Shown: positions 19,913 to 30,735, numbered from the stretch's first letter. The stretch: 64,000 bases of DNA from Prorocentrum cordatum (GCA_963575745.1 CAUYUJ010004577.1:1-64000); one strand, 5' to 3'. Numbers and translations are program-made. Notes: a model not told the origin generated them from the letters alone.

Positions 19913-21353
19913 TACAAACAGAAAAAATGGGCCTTCGCCTGACCAGGGTCTCTGGCACCCGTGCGGCACAAGACCTGGTTGCGGGGCCGCTCCACCGAAT
20001 GCGAAGGCACCTGCGGCTTCTTCGCGATCTTGCCCTCGCCCTCGCCCATGCCCCCGCCCTGGCCCTTGCCCCTGGCCTGGGAAGGCGAGGGGCGGGGGGG
20101 GGGCTAGGTCTAGGGGGTGAGAAGGGGGCGATGGCCTTGGCCACGGCTCGCCGAGGGCTCCGCTTGTCGCCGCCGCGCCTATTCTTCTTCTTCGTCCTGG
20201 GCGGCGGCTGCTTCTCCCCCTGCTCCGACTCGTCGTCCTTCTCGTCCGACTCGTCGTCCATCTTGCCGTCGTTGTCCCCCGACTTGTCGCTGTTCGGCCG
20301 GCGGATCCGCGGCTTCTCCTTGCCGCCGAGATGGCGGAAGATGCGGCCCCTGGCCTCCTCCGCGCCGGCACGCGTCGGTTGCGACTGCTCGTCAGCCAGC
20401 GGCGCGGGCCCCTCGTCGGCGCGCGGCGCAAGCTGCATCGGGGCGCGCCGTCTGCAGGCCGGCCCGACTCGCGCGGGGTCGCCTGCAGACGCGCGCGACA
20501 TCGTCTTCTCAGCGATGCCAAGAGCGATGTCGACGGACGACTGCTGATCCCTGCCCTGGGCCTCGACGCGAGCCTTCGTCTCGCGCGTCGGGGCCGCGTC
20601 GCAGAGAGCCGCCGACTGGGCGCGGCCCAGCGGGCGCTCGGCCGCTGCCTGGCCTCCGCCGCCGAAGGCGCGCGAGTGCCACCCCAGGCGCAACCTCGCC
20701 ATGTCTTTCGGGTCCGCGGGGGGGCTGGCGACGAAGGGCGGCTCCGACTTGGCCATCTCCTTACAGGCCGTCCAAGGGGTCCGCTTCCTCGCGCACTGCT
20801 TTGCCCGCTTGAAGTTGCCTAACTGGACCATCGGGCACAGGCGCGTGACCCAATCGAAGCCATCCACCATGAGGGCGACGCACGTCGCCATCTGGATCGT
20901 GGGCCCATGGGGCGCGCGCCACCCGAGGCCTTTGCAAGCCTTCAGCGCGACCGCAACCCGACCCATGCAGTCGAGGCGCTCGTCCAGCGTGGAGTCCCAC
21001 TGCCTCTTCGCCATGTGGTCCAGGATGCGCGCGAAGTCCCGCAACGGCGCCCTCGCCGCCATCGGCTCGGCGCCCGCGGCAGCGCCGGCAGCCAGCGCGC
21101 GCGCCGAGGCCGCGGCCAACTCCGCGACGCGGCCGAGCAGAGCCCCCCTCGCCTTCCTGCCGGATGGCACGCTGGCGATCTCCAGGGCCAGCGTGGCCGA
21201 GTCCTCGGCGGAGACGAAGGTCCACGAGGCCATGGCAGCGAGAGCCATGGTGCTCTGCGCCATCAAGATCTCTTGATAGGCATCGGCCCCCTTCCCTACT
21301 CGGGACAGGAACGAGTTGGCGGCCTTTAGCTGGTCCACCAGCTCGGCCGCCAT
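19854..21353 (-). CDS. Uncharacterised Ala-rich helical protein whose C-terminus runs into a repeat element
   Basis: 499-aa frame. Residues 1-~230 are helical and Ala-rich with ordinary codons (MAAELVDQLKAANSFLSRVG; AYQEILMAQSTMALAAMASW; RQWDSTLDERLDCMGRVAVAL; FDWVTRLCPMVQLGNFKRAK). The middle has AFGGGGQAAAERPLG, related to the 4.2-kb locus, and SSVDIALGIAEKTMSRA. The C-terminal third is acidic then Lys/Arg-rich (KSGDNDGKMDDESDEKDDES; RTKKKNRRGG), then Pro/Arg/Ala repeat. The last ~20 residues (LTALADRF onward) are translation of the composite element's end, so the original C-terminus has been replaced or lost. No family assigned. The start ATG fits the beginning of non-repetitive sequence. 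Confidence 0.55.
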   Translation of the reverse strand: MAAELVDQLKAANSFLSRVGKGADAYQEILMAQSTMALAAMASWTFVSAEDSATLALEIASVPSGRKARGALLGRVAELAAASARALAAGAAAGAEPMAARAPLRDFARILDHMAKRQWDSTLDERLDCMGRVAVALKACKGLGWRAPHGPTIQMATCVALMVDGFDWVTRLCPMVQLGNFKRAKQCARKRTPWTACKEMAKSEPPFVASPPADPKDMARLRLGWHSRAFGGGGQAAAERPLGRAQSAALCDAAPTRETKARVEAQGRDQQSSVDIALGIAEKTMSRASAGDPARVGPACRRRAPMQLAPRADEGPAPLADEQSQPTRAGAEEARGRIFRHLGGKEKPRIRRPNSDKSGDNDGKMDDESDEKDDESEQGEKQPPPRTKKKNRRGGDKRSPRRAVAKAIAPFSPPRPSPPPAPRLPRPGARARAGAWARARARSRRSRRCLRIRWSGPATRSCAARVPETLVRRRPIFSVCIYLTALADRFLVGSKESSR

Positions 21354-21539
21354 GGCGCGAGAGACCGCGCTCGCGCGGAGGCCCCCGCGCGCGGCCCTCG
21401 CGCGAGGCCTCGCGCGCGGCCTCCGCGCGCGAGGGGGCGCGCGGGGAGGCGCGCGGGCGCTGCCGCCGGCCCCCCGCTTGCGAGCGCCCCCCAGCCAAAC
21501 GGCTATCGCGCAGGCCGCAATTCTAACGGCTGTTGCGCG

Positions 21540-23045
21540 TAGCGATCGGCATCGCTTCTCCCCCCGCCACCTCCTCCCAGCCCTCCTCCGCCCCCCCCGC
21601 CCCGCTTCCTATCCAAGCGATCGCCATCGCTGCGCCCTCCTTGCGTCCGTGAACCCACCCCGCAAACGCACGCGCAACTTGGGGGCGCATTCCCCCTCGT
21701 CCTCCTCCTGCCCCAAGCGATCGCTATCGCTACCCCCCCCACCCTCTCCCCCTCTGCCGAACGATCGCCAAGGCTGCCTCCTCCCCCCCCCTCCCCCCCC
21801 CCCCTCCCCCTCCGCCTCCGCTCTCCTCACTCATCCCGGCCCACTCACCGGCGCGATATCAATGGGCGATTGCATCGCGCTGCTCCCCCTATCCCCACCT
21901 TCGCTCTCTCCCCAAGCGATCGCAACCGCTAGCCTTTCCCGTGCCCTCCCCCCCCCCCCCCCCCCCCTCCCCCTCCCCCCCCCCTCCTCCCCTCCATCCC
22001 CCCTCAAGCGATCGCAATCGCGCCTTTCCCTTGCCTCCTCCCTCCCCCCCTCCCCCTCCCTCCCCCCTCCCTTAAGCGATCACACATCGCTCACCCTCCA
22101 GCAGCTCCTCTCCATCCTCCTCCTCCCCCCCACCCTCTTCCTCCTCCCCCTCCCCTCATCTTCCTCCCCTCCATCCCTCCCCCTCAACCTTCCTCCTCCT
22201 CCCCCCCCCCCCCGCCCCACCTCCCTCCTCCCTCCTAACCTCCAGTCCATCCCTCTAATCCTCCTCCTCCACCTCCTCCTCCTCTTCCTCCTCCTCCTCC
22301 CCCCCCCCCTCCTCCTCCTCCTCATCAACATCAATCGCCATCAGCGTCCATCACATCATCATCATCGATCATCCATCATCATCTGCATGCATCACCAAGC
22401 ACATCTCCATCATCATCAACCTCATCATTCAGCATCCGCCTCATTCATCCTCGTCCCCCTCCCCCCCCTCCTCCTCCCCCCCCCTCCTCAATCCTCCTCC
22501 TCCTACTCCCCACCCTTCTCCCCATCGCCCGCATCCCCCCCCCCCCCTTCCCCCTCCTCTTCCTCCTCCACCCCCTCCTCCTCCTCCTCTCCTCCTGCAC
22601 CTCCTGTTCAAACCTGCTTCCTTCTGCCCTCCGCTCTCCGACTCCCCCTCCCTCCTCCTCCTCCTCCTCCTCCTCCTCCTCCTTCTCCTGCTCCCGCTCC
22701 TCCTCCTCCCCCCCCCTTCCCCCTGCCCTTGCGCGAGATCGCACCGCTTCTGCAAGTTCGCGCTTCGCGCGGCCCCCCGCGGTGCGATCGCAACAAGCGA
22801 TTGCCGTCGCTGCCTTCCCCATCCCTACCTTTCTCCCCCGAGCGATCGCAATCGCTGCCTTTCCCACGCCGCCTCCCTCCCCCCTCCCTCCCCCCCCCCC
22901 TGCCTCGAGCGATCGCAATCGCTGCCTTTCCCATGCCTCTCCCTCCTCTCTCCCTCCCCGCCCCTCCCTCCCTTAAGCGATCGCCATCGTCCCCTCCCCG
23001 ATCCTCCACCCTCTTTCCCTAAGCGATCGCAATCGCAGCATTTTT
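21540..23045. repeat. Long pyrimidine block with AGCGAT-N4-ATCGCT hairpins
   Basis: About 1.5 kb of C/T-rich sequence punctuated by hairpins near 21541, 21615, 21717, 22007, 22797, 22841, 22906, 22975 and 23021, with loops CGGC, CGCC, CGCT, CGCA and TGCC. Includes poly-C runs and (CTC)n. CATCATCATC appears at 22330-22440. Proline/serine ORFs are artefacts. Confidence 0.85.
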
Positions 23046-23265
23046 TCCGCGCCTTGATGGGCAGCGCAATATGCGCCTGCATGGGCATCCTTCCGCGAAT
23101 GATAGCACGCCGCGCTTTGTCTCGAAAGCGCGCGCGTGGCGCGGGCGCAGGCGCCCACCGAGCTGAGCAGCATCGGCGGCGCGCCGGCTCCACTGCCAAT
23201 GGAGAGCCATGAGCTCTGCAGCACTAGCTCCGCGGGCTTTTCGCGCGGGCCGATTCGAGGTCATT
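23045..23265 (-). CDS. Short possible exon
   Basis: The minus-strand frame from 23264 gives MTSNRPARKARGASAAELMALHWQWSRRAADAAQLGGRLRPRHAR and RILRCPSRRGKN. Balanced for about 60 residues between pyrimidine tract and AT-rich sequence. No stop-bounded gene or family. It contains GASAAE, which might be a decayed hairpin element in the usual phase. Weak. Confidence 0.2.
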
Positions 23266-23539
23266 AAGCGTTCATATATAGCTCATTTAGAGTTCGCGCA
23301 GTAGCTCCGCGGCCTCATCGCGAGAGCTACTTAGAGGTAGGAGGAAGAGGGGGGAAAGGCGGGGGGAAGGTAGGAGGGATGAGGGAGGAGGGTAGGAGGA
23401 GGAGGCGGAAGAAGGGGCGCGCGTACTTGATCACAGAATGGGGTGGGTGGAGCAGCAGCAGGCAAGGGAGCGATGGCGATCGCTTGAGAAAGAATGAGGA
23501 GGAGAAGAAGGATATATCTATGCGGTGCAATCTATGCGG

Positions 23540-23695
23540 TCCCAGAATGGGCAGTCTTTCTCCTCCCCCTCCTCCTCCTCCTCCTTCTCCTCCTCCTCCT
23601 CCTCCTCCTCCTCCTCCTCCTCATATTCCTCCTCCTCCTCCCCCTCCCCCCCCCTCCTCCTCCTCTCTCTTTCCTATCGTTATTATCCTGTCCGC

Positions 23696-23732
<37 letters not shown>

Positions 23733-23920
23733 TCTCTATTTTCCTTTCTCCCTTCTATAAATATACACATTAATGTAAATATATGTATAATCTACATGGA
23801 TTCTCTAAATACATATATATATATATAATAGTGTTATATAATACTATATATATATATATATATATATATACATGGGATTCTCTCTCGCGCTCTCTCTTTC
23901 TCTTGTTTTGTTTCTCTCTA

Positions 23921-23970
<50 letters not shown>

Positions 23971-23980
23971 TTTTCATTTG
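23540..23980. repeat. Microsatellites: CTC, CT, AT
   Basis: (CTC)n 23555-23670, (CT)n 23700-23745, (TA)n 23810-23870, (CT)n 23880-23970. The AT tract is the most AT-rich segment of the window. No gene. Confidence 0.9.
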
Positions 23981-23982
23981 TT

Positions 23983-25060
23983 CCTAACAGCGAAGACTGA
24001 TAGGTTTCTAGTGGTTTCAAAAAAAAACATCTTGACGCCCCAGGGGGTCTGGGCGGGATCTGGACAGATCCGGACAAGGAACCAGACAAAAGGGTCAGCC
24101 CCAGGAATCCTTAGGAATCCTAAGGAAAGCTTGGGAATCCTTCGGAATCGATTCCCAGAACACCATTCCCAGGCCACATTTTGAATGCCCGGAGCCAACC
24201 GTAGGCCACTTCGTGTTCTTCGTGTTCCCAGAACACCATTCCCAGGCCACATTTTGAATGCCCGGAGCCAACTGTAGACCACTTCGTGTTCTTAGTGTTC
24301 CCAGAACACCTCTCGTGTACCATATGTTGATTGCCCTGGGCCACTTCGTACTGTTCGTGATCCCAAAAAACTAGTCCTGTGCCATATTTTGAACGCTTTG
24401 AACGCACGAGCTGAGGCAGGCTGAGGCCGAGGCAGGCTGAGGCCGAGGCAGGCTGAAGCCGAGGCAGGCTGAGGCTGAGGCAGAGGCACGACGAGGCAGG
24501 CTGAGGCTGAGGCGGAGGCAGGCTGAGGCTGAGGCAGGCTGAGGCTGAGGCCGAGGCAGGCTGAGGCCGAGGCAGGCTGAGGCTGAGGCTGAGGCAGGCT
24601 GAGGCTGAGGCAGTCTGAGACTGAGGCTGAGGCAGGCTGAGGCTGAGGCTGAGGCCGGTGCAGGTTGAGGCTGAGAGGCTGACCCTGAGGCTGAGGCAGG
24701 CTGAAGCTGAGGCTGAAGCAGGCTGAGGCTGAGGCAAGCCGAGGCAGGCTGAGGCTGAGGCTGAAGCTGAGGCATGCTGAGGCCGAGGCAGAGGCTGTGG
24801 CTGAGGCAAGCTGCGGCTGATGCTTAGGCAGGCTGAGGCTGAGACAGGCTGAGGCTGAGGCTGAGGCAGGCTGAGGCTGAGGCAGGCTGAGGCAGAGGCC
24901 GAGGCAGGCTCAGGCCGAGACAGGCTGAGGCTGAGACTGAGGCTGAGGCTGAGGATGAGGCCGAGGCAGGCCGAAGCTGAGACAAGGTGAGGCTGAATGG
25001 GGGGGGGAGGGGGGGGAGGGGGGGGAGGCCAAGCTAGGTGCGCTCGCGTCATATCTGACA
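23983..25060 (+). mobile_element. Composite repeat element, right end missing
   Basis: Opens with CCTAACAGCGAAGACTGATA and CATCTTGACGCCCCAGGGGG, a short GGAATCCTTA stretch, two and a half 73-bp units (24150-24310), and AGGCTG hexamers 24405-24995 ending in a G-rich tract. The GGGAATGCTTCC end is absent. Confidence 0.8.
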
Positions 25061-25360
25061 TCCTACCCCTCCCTCCCAGCCCTTACCATGGCGCAGATCC
25101 CCTCTCTACTCGCACAGTCGGATGTCGAGCAAGGCAATGATCCCAAAAAGGGTACGTGATGCATTGTCGAGCACGGCGTGGCATGGCGTAGAAGAGCACC
25201 GCAAAGCGTAGTATCAACCTAGCATTGCATTGCATGCCGTAGCATGGCACGGGACATGGCGCCAGCGCTGCAGCGGGAGCACGATTCGGAACGAGCGGAA
25301 GCACGCCGGAATCGGCCCGGGAGGCTTCCCAGGCGCCAGAAGCAGGAATTAAGCATTTTA
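25060..25360. other. Spacer related to the 27.8-kb repeat
   Basis: GCCAGCGCTGCAGCGGGAGC followed by ACGATTCGGAACGAGCGG (25259-25296) occurs again near 27851, and AAGCAGGAATTAAGCATTTT resembles the end of the 212-bp units. Otherwise nothing recognisable. Confidence 0.5.
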
Positions 25361-27273
25361 CCTAATAGCGAAGACTGATAGGTTTCCAATGGTCTCAACA
25401 TGACTCCCCAAGGTGGTCCAGGCAGGATCCGGGGAAAATCCGCGGAAGTCGCTTTAAGCAAACAGTTGCACACTTCGTGCTCTCCGAGGTCCCAGAACTC
25501 CACTCGCGGGCCACATTCTGAATGCCCGGAGCCAACTGTAGGCCACTTCGTGGTCTTCGAGTTCCCAGAACTCCATTCCTGGGCATGATCTTGAATGCCC
25601 GGAGCCAACTGTAGGCCACTTCGTGCTCTCCGAGGTCCCAGAACTCCATTCCCGGGCCACATTTTGAATGCCCGAAGCCAACTGTAGGCCACTTCGTGGT
25701 CTTCGAGTTCCCAGAACTCCATTCCTGGGCATGATTTTGAATGCCCGGAGCCAACTCTATGCCACTTCGTGCCCTTCGAGTTCCCAGAACTCCACTCCCG
25801 GGCCACATTTTGAATGCAGAGGCAGGCTGATGCTGAGGCTGAGGCAGGCTGATGCTGAGGCAGGCTGAAGCTGAGGCTGAGGCTGACGGCAGCCTGAGGC
25901 TGAGGCTGAAGCAGGCTGAGGCTGAGGCTGAGGCAGGCTGAGGCTGAGGCTGAGGCAGGCTGATGCTGAGGCAGGCTGAGGCTGAGGCTGAGGCTGATGC
26001 AGGCTGAGGCTGAGGCAGGCTGAGGCTGAGGCCGAGGCTGAAGGCAGACTGAGGCTGAGGCTGAGGCAGGCTGAGGAGCTGAGACTGAGGCAGGCTGAGG
26101 CTGAGGCTGGGGCAGGCTGATGTTAAGGCAGGCTGAGGCTGAGGCTGAGGCTGATGCAGGCTGAGCTGAAGCCGAGCTGAAGGCAGACTGAGGCTGAGGC
26201 TGAAGCAGACTGAGGCTGAGGCTGAGGCAGGCTGAAGCTGAGGATGAGGCAGGCTGATGCTGAGGCAGGCTGAGGCTGAAGCTGAGGCTGAGGCTGAGGC
26301 TGAGGCTGATGCAGGCTGAGGCTGAGGCAGGCTGAGGCTGAGGCCGAGGCTGAAGGCAGATTGAGGCTTAATTAAGCTGAAGCAGGCTCAGGCTGAGGCA
26401 AAGGCAGGCTGAGGCTGAGGCTGAGGCAGGCTGATGCTGAGGCAGGCTGAAGCTGAGGCTGAGGCTGATGCAGGCCGAGGCTGAGGCAGCCTGAGGCTGA
26501 GGCCGAGGCTGAAGGCAGACTGAGGCTGAGGCTGAAGCAGGCTGAGGCTGAGGCTGAGGCTGAGGCTGAGGCTGAGGCTGAGGCTGAGGCTGAGGCCGAG
26601 GCTGAAGGCAGACTGCTGAGGCTTAAGCAGGCTGAGGCTGAGGCTGAGGCAGGCTGAGACTGAGGCTGAGGCAGGCGCTGAGGCAGGCTGAGGCTGAGGC
26701 TGAGGCTGATGCAGGCTGAGGCTGCGGCAGGCTGAGGCTGAGGCCGAGGCTGAAGGCAGACTGAGGCTGAGGCTGAAGCAGGCTGACGCTGAGGCTGAGA
26801 GGCAGGCTGATGCTGAGGCAAGCTGAGGCTGAGGCTGAGGCTGATGCAGGCTGAGGCTGAGGCTGAGGCTGAGACTGAGGCTGATGCAGCCTGAGGCAGG
26901 TTGAGGCTGAAGCCGGGGCTGCAGGCAGACTGAGGCTGAAGCTGAAGCAGGCTGAGGCTGAGGCTGAGGCTGAGGCTGAGGTTGAGGCAGGCTGAGGCTG
27001 AGGCCGAGGCTGAAGGCAGACTGATGCTGAGGCTGAAGCAGGCTGAGGCTGAGGCTGAGGCAGGCTGAGGCTGAGGCAGGCTGAGGCTGAGGCTGAGGCA
27101 GGCTGAGGCTGAGGCTGTGACTGCGACTGCCGTTGCCACTGCGACTGTCATCGCGAATGCGACTACGACTGCGAGAACAGCAGAATTCGACAACTGGATT
27201 CTCATCTGAGTCTTAAGGGGAATGCTTCCAGATATGCTCCTACGCATCGCTGTTAGGTTGCTTTGCCGGGATA
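25361..27273 (+). mobile_element. Complete composite repeat element (~1.9 kb)
   Basis: Left end CCTAATAGCGAAGACTGATA at 25361; right inner boundary TCGCTGTTAGG at 27247-27257, complementary to CCTAACAGCGA of the standard left end (an 11-bp terminal inverted repeat), then conserved TTGCTTTGCCGGGATA to 27273. Inside: 73-bp units (25465-25815), AGGCTG hexamers (25820-27110), a GCGACTGC triplet tract, GCGAGAACAGCAGAATTC and ACTGGATTCTCATCTGAGTC, then GGGAATGCTTCCAGATATGC. No protein is encoded. Confidence 0.88.
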
Positions 27274-27279
27274 AAAAGA

Positions 27280-27845
27280 AAAATGTGTATTGGAATGGCC
27301 TTTTTCGGCGCCGCCTCGGAACTCGATTTTCCGGCGCCGGCCGGAACCGCGGCTCCGGACCCGGCCCGGGCGCTGGCCCGGGCGCGGGCTCGGGCGTCCA
27401 GCTCAGGCGCCGGCTCGGGCGCCGGCCCGGGCGTCGGAATCGGCCAGAGGCCTCCCGGGCGCCGGATGCAGAAATTTAGCATGTTTTTTTAAAAATGTGT
27501 ATTGAAATGGCCTTTTTTCGGCGCCACCTCGGAAATCGATTTTCCGGCGCCGGCCGAAACCGGCTCTGGACCCGGCCCGGGCGCCGGCCCGGGCGCCGGC
27601 TCGGGCGTCCGGCCCAGGCGCCGGCTCGGGCGCCGGCCCGGGCGTCGGAATCGGCCCGAGAGGCCTCCCGGCGCCGGAAGCAGAAATTTAGCATTTTCCA
27701 AAAAAAATGTGTATTAGAATGGCCTTTTTTCGGCGCCGCCTCGGAACTCGATTTTCCGGCGGCGGCCGGAACCGGCTCCGGACCCGGCCCGAGCGCTGGC
27801 CTGGGCGCCGGCTCGGGCGTGCAGCCCGGGCGCCGGCGGAAATGA
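27280..27845 (+). repeat. 212-bp tandem repeat, 2.7 copies
   Basis: ATGTGTATTRRAATGGCC occurs at 27283, 27495 and 27707, exactly 212 apart. Each unit has CGGCGCCGCCTCGGAACTCG, TTTTCCGGCGCCGGCCG, a CCCGGGCGCYGGCYCGGGCG tract and GCAGAAATTTAGCATTTT. Each unit has an ATG-led short open frame (MCIGMAFF, MCIEMAFF, MCIRMAFF) that I regard as chance. Confidence 0.9.
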
Positions 27846-28050
27846 GGCCAGCGCTGCAGCGGGAGCACGATTCGGAACGAGCGGGACCCGAAAATGAGGC
27901 CGGCGCCCCAGCGAGAGCAGCATATTTGAAAAAATGCAAGTGAAAACCCAACTCCTGGGAAACCTGTGTGTAAAAACAATACGCAAGGGGGGTCGGCTAC
28001 TCCCATTCCGTCATCAGGGGAAAAGGGAGAATAGTATTCATATTGAGTAA
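27846..28050. other. Spacer, unique sequence
   Basis: Begins with the 37-bp sequence shared with 25259, then unique sequence with GTCGGCTACTCCCATTCC. No gene. It directly precedes an AGGCTG array. Confidence 0.5.
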
Positions 28051-28704
28051 TTGTTGAGGCAGGCTGAGGCCGAGGCAGGCTGAGGCCGAGGCAGGCTGAG
28101 GCTGAGGCTGAGGCTGAGGCTGAGGCAAGCTGAGGCTGAGGCAGGCTGAGGCTGAGGCTGACGCAGGCTGAGGCCGAGGCAGGCTGAGGCTGAGGCTGAG
28201 GCAGGCTGAGGCTGAGGCCGAGGCAGGCTGAGGCTGAGGCTGAGGCAAGCCGAGGCAGGCTGATGCTGAGGCTGAAACTGAGGCAGGCTGAGGCATCCGT
28301 AGGAGTCCATAGGAATCCTTAGGAATCCCTAGGAATCCTTACTAATCCGTAGACATCCTTAGGAATCCGTAGGCATAGTTAAGCATCCTCCGGAATCCTT
28401 AGGAATCCTTAGGATTCCCTAGGAATCCTTAGGAATCCCCAGGGATCAGGATTCCTAAGGATTCCCAAGGTTTCCGAAGGATTCCTATGGATTCCTAAGG
28501 ATGCCTAAGGATGCCTTAGGAATCCTTAGGGAATCCTTAGGGTTCCATTGGATCCTAAGGCCGCTGCCACTGCGACTGTCATTGCGAATGCGACTGCGAC
28601 TGCGAGAACAGCAGAGTTCTACAACTGGATTATCACCTGAATCTTACGGGGAATGCTTCCAGATATGCTTATACACATCGCTGTTAGGTTGCTTTGCCGG
28701 GATA
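28051..28704 (+). mobile_element. Composite element, right half
   Basis: AGGCTG hexamers (28051-28290), GGAATCCTTA-type repeats with GGATTCC inversions (28295-28555), GCGACTGC triplets, ACAGCAGAGTTCTACAACTG, and the right end ending TTGCTTTGCCGGGATA at 28704. The left end and 73-mers are missing. Confidence 0.83.
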
Positions 28705-28708
28705 TTTA

Positions 28709-29085
28709 CCTAACAGCGAAGACTGATAGGTTTCTACTGGGGTCAAAAGAAAGCATCTTGACTCCCCAGGGGGGTCCGGGCAGGATCCGGGGGATGCCGG
28801 GGAAAACCGGGGACTCCCCATTTTCATTGCCAGGAGCCACACTTTGACTGCCCGAAGCCAACAGAACACCACTCCCAGGCCACATTTTGAATGCCCAGAG
28901 CCAACCGTAGGCCATTTCGTGTTCTTCGTGCTCCCAGAACACCATTCCCAGGCCACATTTTGAATGCCGGGAGCCAACTGTAGGCCATTTCGTGCTCTTC
29001 GTGTTCCCAGAACATAATTCCCAGGCCACATTTCGAATGCCCGGAGCCAACTGTAAACCATTTCGTGTTCTTCGTGTTCCCAAAA
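28709..29085 (+). mobile_element. Composite element, left part
   Basis: Starts CCTAACAGCGAAGACTGATA only 20 bp after the preceding element's TCGCTGTTAGG, so the two are head-to-tail. Carries CATCTTGACTCCCCAGGGGG and three 73-bp units, then breaks off at unique sequence. Confidence 0.8.
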
Positions 29086-29490
29086 CAGAATCCCACCAGC
29101 CCTTTGGGCGTGAGTGGTTTAGCGAGCTTTCTCTGTTCTCAATCCCCCAACCCCCTTCTTCCCCCTCGGGGAGGGGTTTACCCCTCCCCCTCCCCCCTCC
29201 CCCTGGACCTGGAGAGGGGGCCCCGCGGGTCGTTGGAGGGGTCTTCTCCGACTCCTGGGAGGGCCAAAAAACGACGACCCTCACGAGGATTCTGCCCCCG
29301 ACGGGGGGACGCACATAGAACCCTCTCCTCTTCTGTGAAGCCAGAATCATTGATTTTACTACGGTTTCGGCCCCCATTTTGGCCTTCTGAGGGGGCCGCG
29401 CTCCTCTTCCTTCATAGCAAAATCATTGATTTTACGAAGGTTTTGGGCTCATTTTGTCCTTCTCAGGGGGTAGCGCTCATTTGCGCTTCT
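29086..29490. other. Spacer with CCCCTCCCCC tracts and a short direct repeat
   Basis: Two similar stretches (AATCATTGATTTTACTACGG at ~29345 and AATCATTGATTTTACGAAGG at ~29413), each followed by TTTTGGCCTTCTGAGGGGG-like sequence, indicate a roughly 68-bp duplication. No gene. Confidence 0.5.
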
Positions 29491-29725
29491 GCGGAGGTCG
29501 CAAGAGGCCCCCAAGAAGCTCCAAGATGCCCCCAGGAGGCTCCCAATATGCCTCCAAGAGGCCCCCAAGAGGCCCCCAAGAGGCCCCCAGAGGCTCCCAA
29601 CAGGCCCCCAAGAGGCCCCCAAGAGGCCCAAGAGCCCCCAAGAGGCCCCCAAGAGGCCCCCAAGAGGCCCCCAAGAGGCCCCAAGAGGCCCCAAGAGGCC
29701 CCCAAGAGGCCCCAAGAGGCCCCAC
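29490..29725 (+). repeat. 12-bp tandem repeat GGCCCCCAAGAG
   Basis: About 18 copies of (CCCCCAAGAGGC)n with small variants. Both strands give open frames; none is a gene. Confidence 0.9.
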
Positions 29726-29734
29726 GAGGAGCCG

Positions 29735-30120
29735 AACGACTCACACCAGGACGAGGGGCCCGAACGACTCACACCACGAAGAGCCCGAACGACTCACACC
29801 AGGAGGGGCCCGAACGACTCACACCAGGACGAGGCGCCCGAACGACTCACACCACGAGGAGCCCGAACGACTCACACCACGACGAGGGCCCCGAACGACT
29901 CACACCACGAGGAGCCCGAACGAGTCACACCAGGAGGAGGGGCCCGAACGACTCACACCAGGACGAGGGGCCCGAACAACTCACACCACGAGAAGCCCGA
30001 ACGACTCACACCAGGACGAAGAGCCCGAACGACTCACACCACGAAGAGCCCGAACGACTCACACCAGGAAGAAGGGCCCGAACGACTCACACCGGGACGA
30101 GAAACCCCAAACGACTCAAA
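29735..30120 (+). repeat. Tandem repeat CGAACGACTCACACCA
   Basis: About 16 units of 22-28 bp: CCCGAACGACTCACACCA followed by CGANGAG or GGACGAGGGG. A degenerate minisatellite; open frames across it are not genes. Confidence 0.9.
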
Positions 30121-30249
30121 TCACGAGGAGAGCTTTCTCTCCCTCCTCCTCCGCCTCGCCCTTCTCCCGCTCCCCCCACAAGGAGGATGTACAAGGAGGC
30201 GGGAGGAAGGAGGAACAGGGGAGATATGCGGGGCCTAGCGGGCACACGC

Positions 30250-30306
30250 CTGAATTATCCCGGCAAAGCAACCTAACATCGATATGTAGAAGCATAGCTG
30301 GAAGCA
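30250..30306 (-). repeat. Solo end of the composite element (inverted)
   Basis: ATTATCCCGGCAAAGCAACC, TAACATCGATATGTAGAAGC and ATAGCTGGAAGCAT are the reverse complement of the right end. Nothing else of the element follows. Confidence 0.8.
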
Positions 30307-30580
30307 TGCAGCAGCAGTAACAGTCACAGTAGTAGTAGCAATAAGAGCAGGAGATATGAAACAGTGGTAACAGTGAAATAGTAGTTGTAGGTGGCGGGAG
30401 TGAACGAGTGAAGTGTAGTAGTAGTAGTAGTGGGTGTAGTGGTAACAGCGAAGTGAAGTATAATTGGAGTGGGTGGATGGCAGTAGTAGTAACAGTGAAG
30501 TACGGCGGATGTCTTGGATAGTAGAATGGTAATACAGCCCCCGTAGTAACGGTATCAGTAAAAGTAATAGTAGAATGTAT
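30307..30580. repeat. GTAGTA/AACAGTGAAGT low-complexity spacer
   Basis: Imperfect repeats of GTAGTAGTAGTRGT and GGTAACAGTGAAGT. No coding character. Confidence 0.6.
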
Positions 30581-30584
30581 GTCG

Positions 30585-30735
30585 AAACGAGACACTGCTA
30601 TCAATGCAGCGAGCTTGAACGGATGTATTCGCAAACGAGACACTGCTATCAACGCTGGAAATGTGTCAAAACGAGACACTGCTATCAATAATGGAAGTCG
30701 TGTAAAAACGAGACACTGCTATCAACGCTGGCAAT
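30585..30735. repeat. Four copies of the 20-mer AAACGAGACACTGCTATCAA
   Basis: Copies near 30587, 30635, 30676 and 30705 with different linkers. It lies just downstream (minus-strand sense) of the Rep/helicase gene. Confidence 0.85.

Noticed and set aside
740-23045. GCGATCGC palindromes as cyanobacterial HIP1
   Set aside because: The conserved part is AGCGAT...ATCGCT with a variable centre, it is confined to pyrimidine blocks, and all other features are dinoflagellate.
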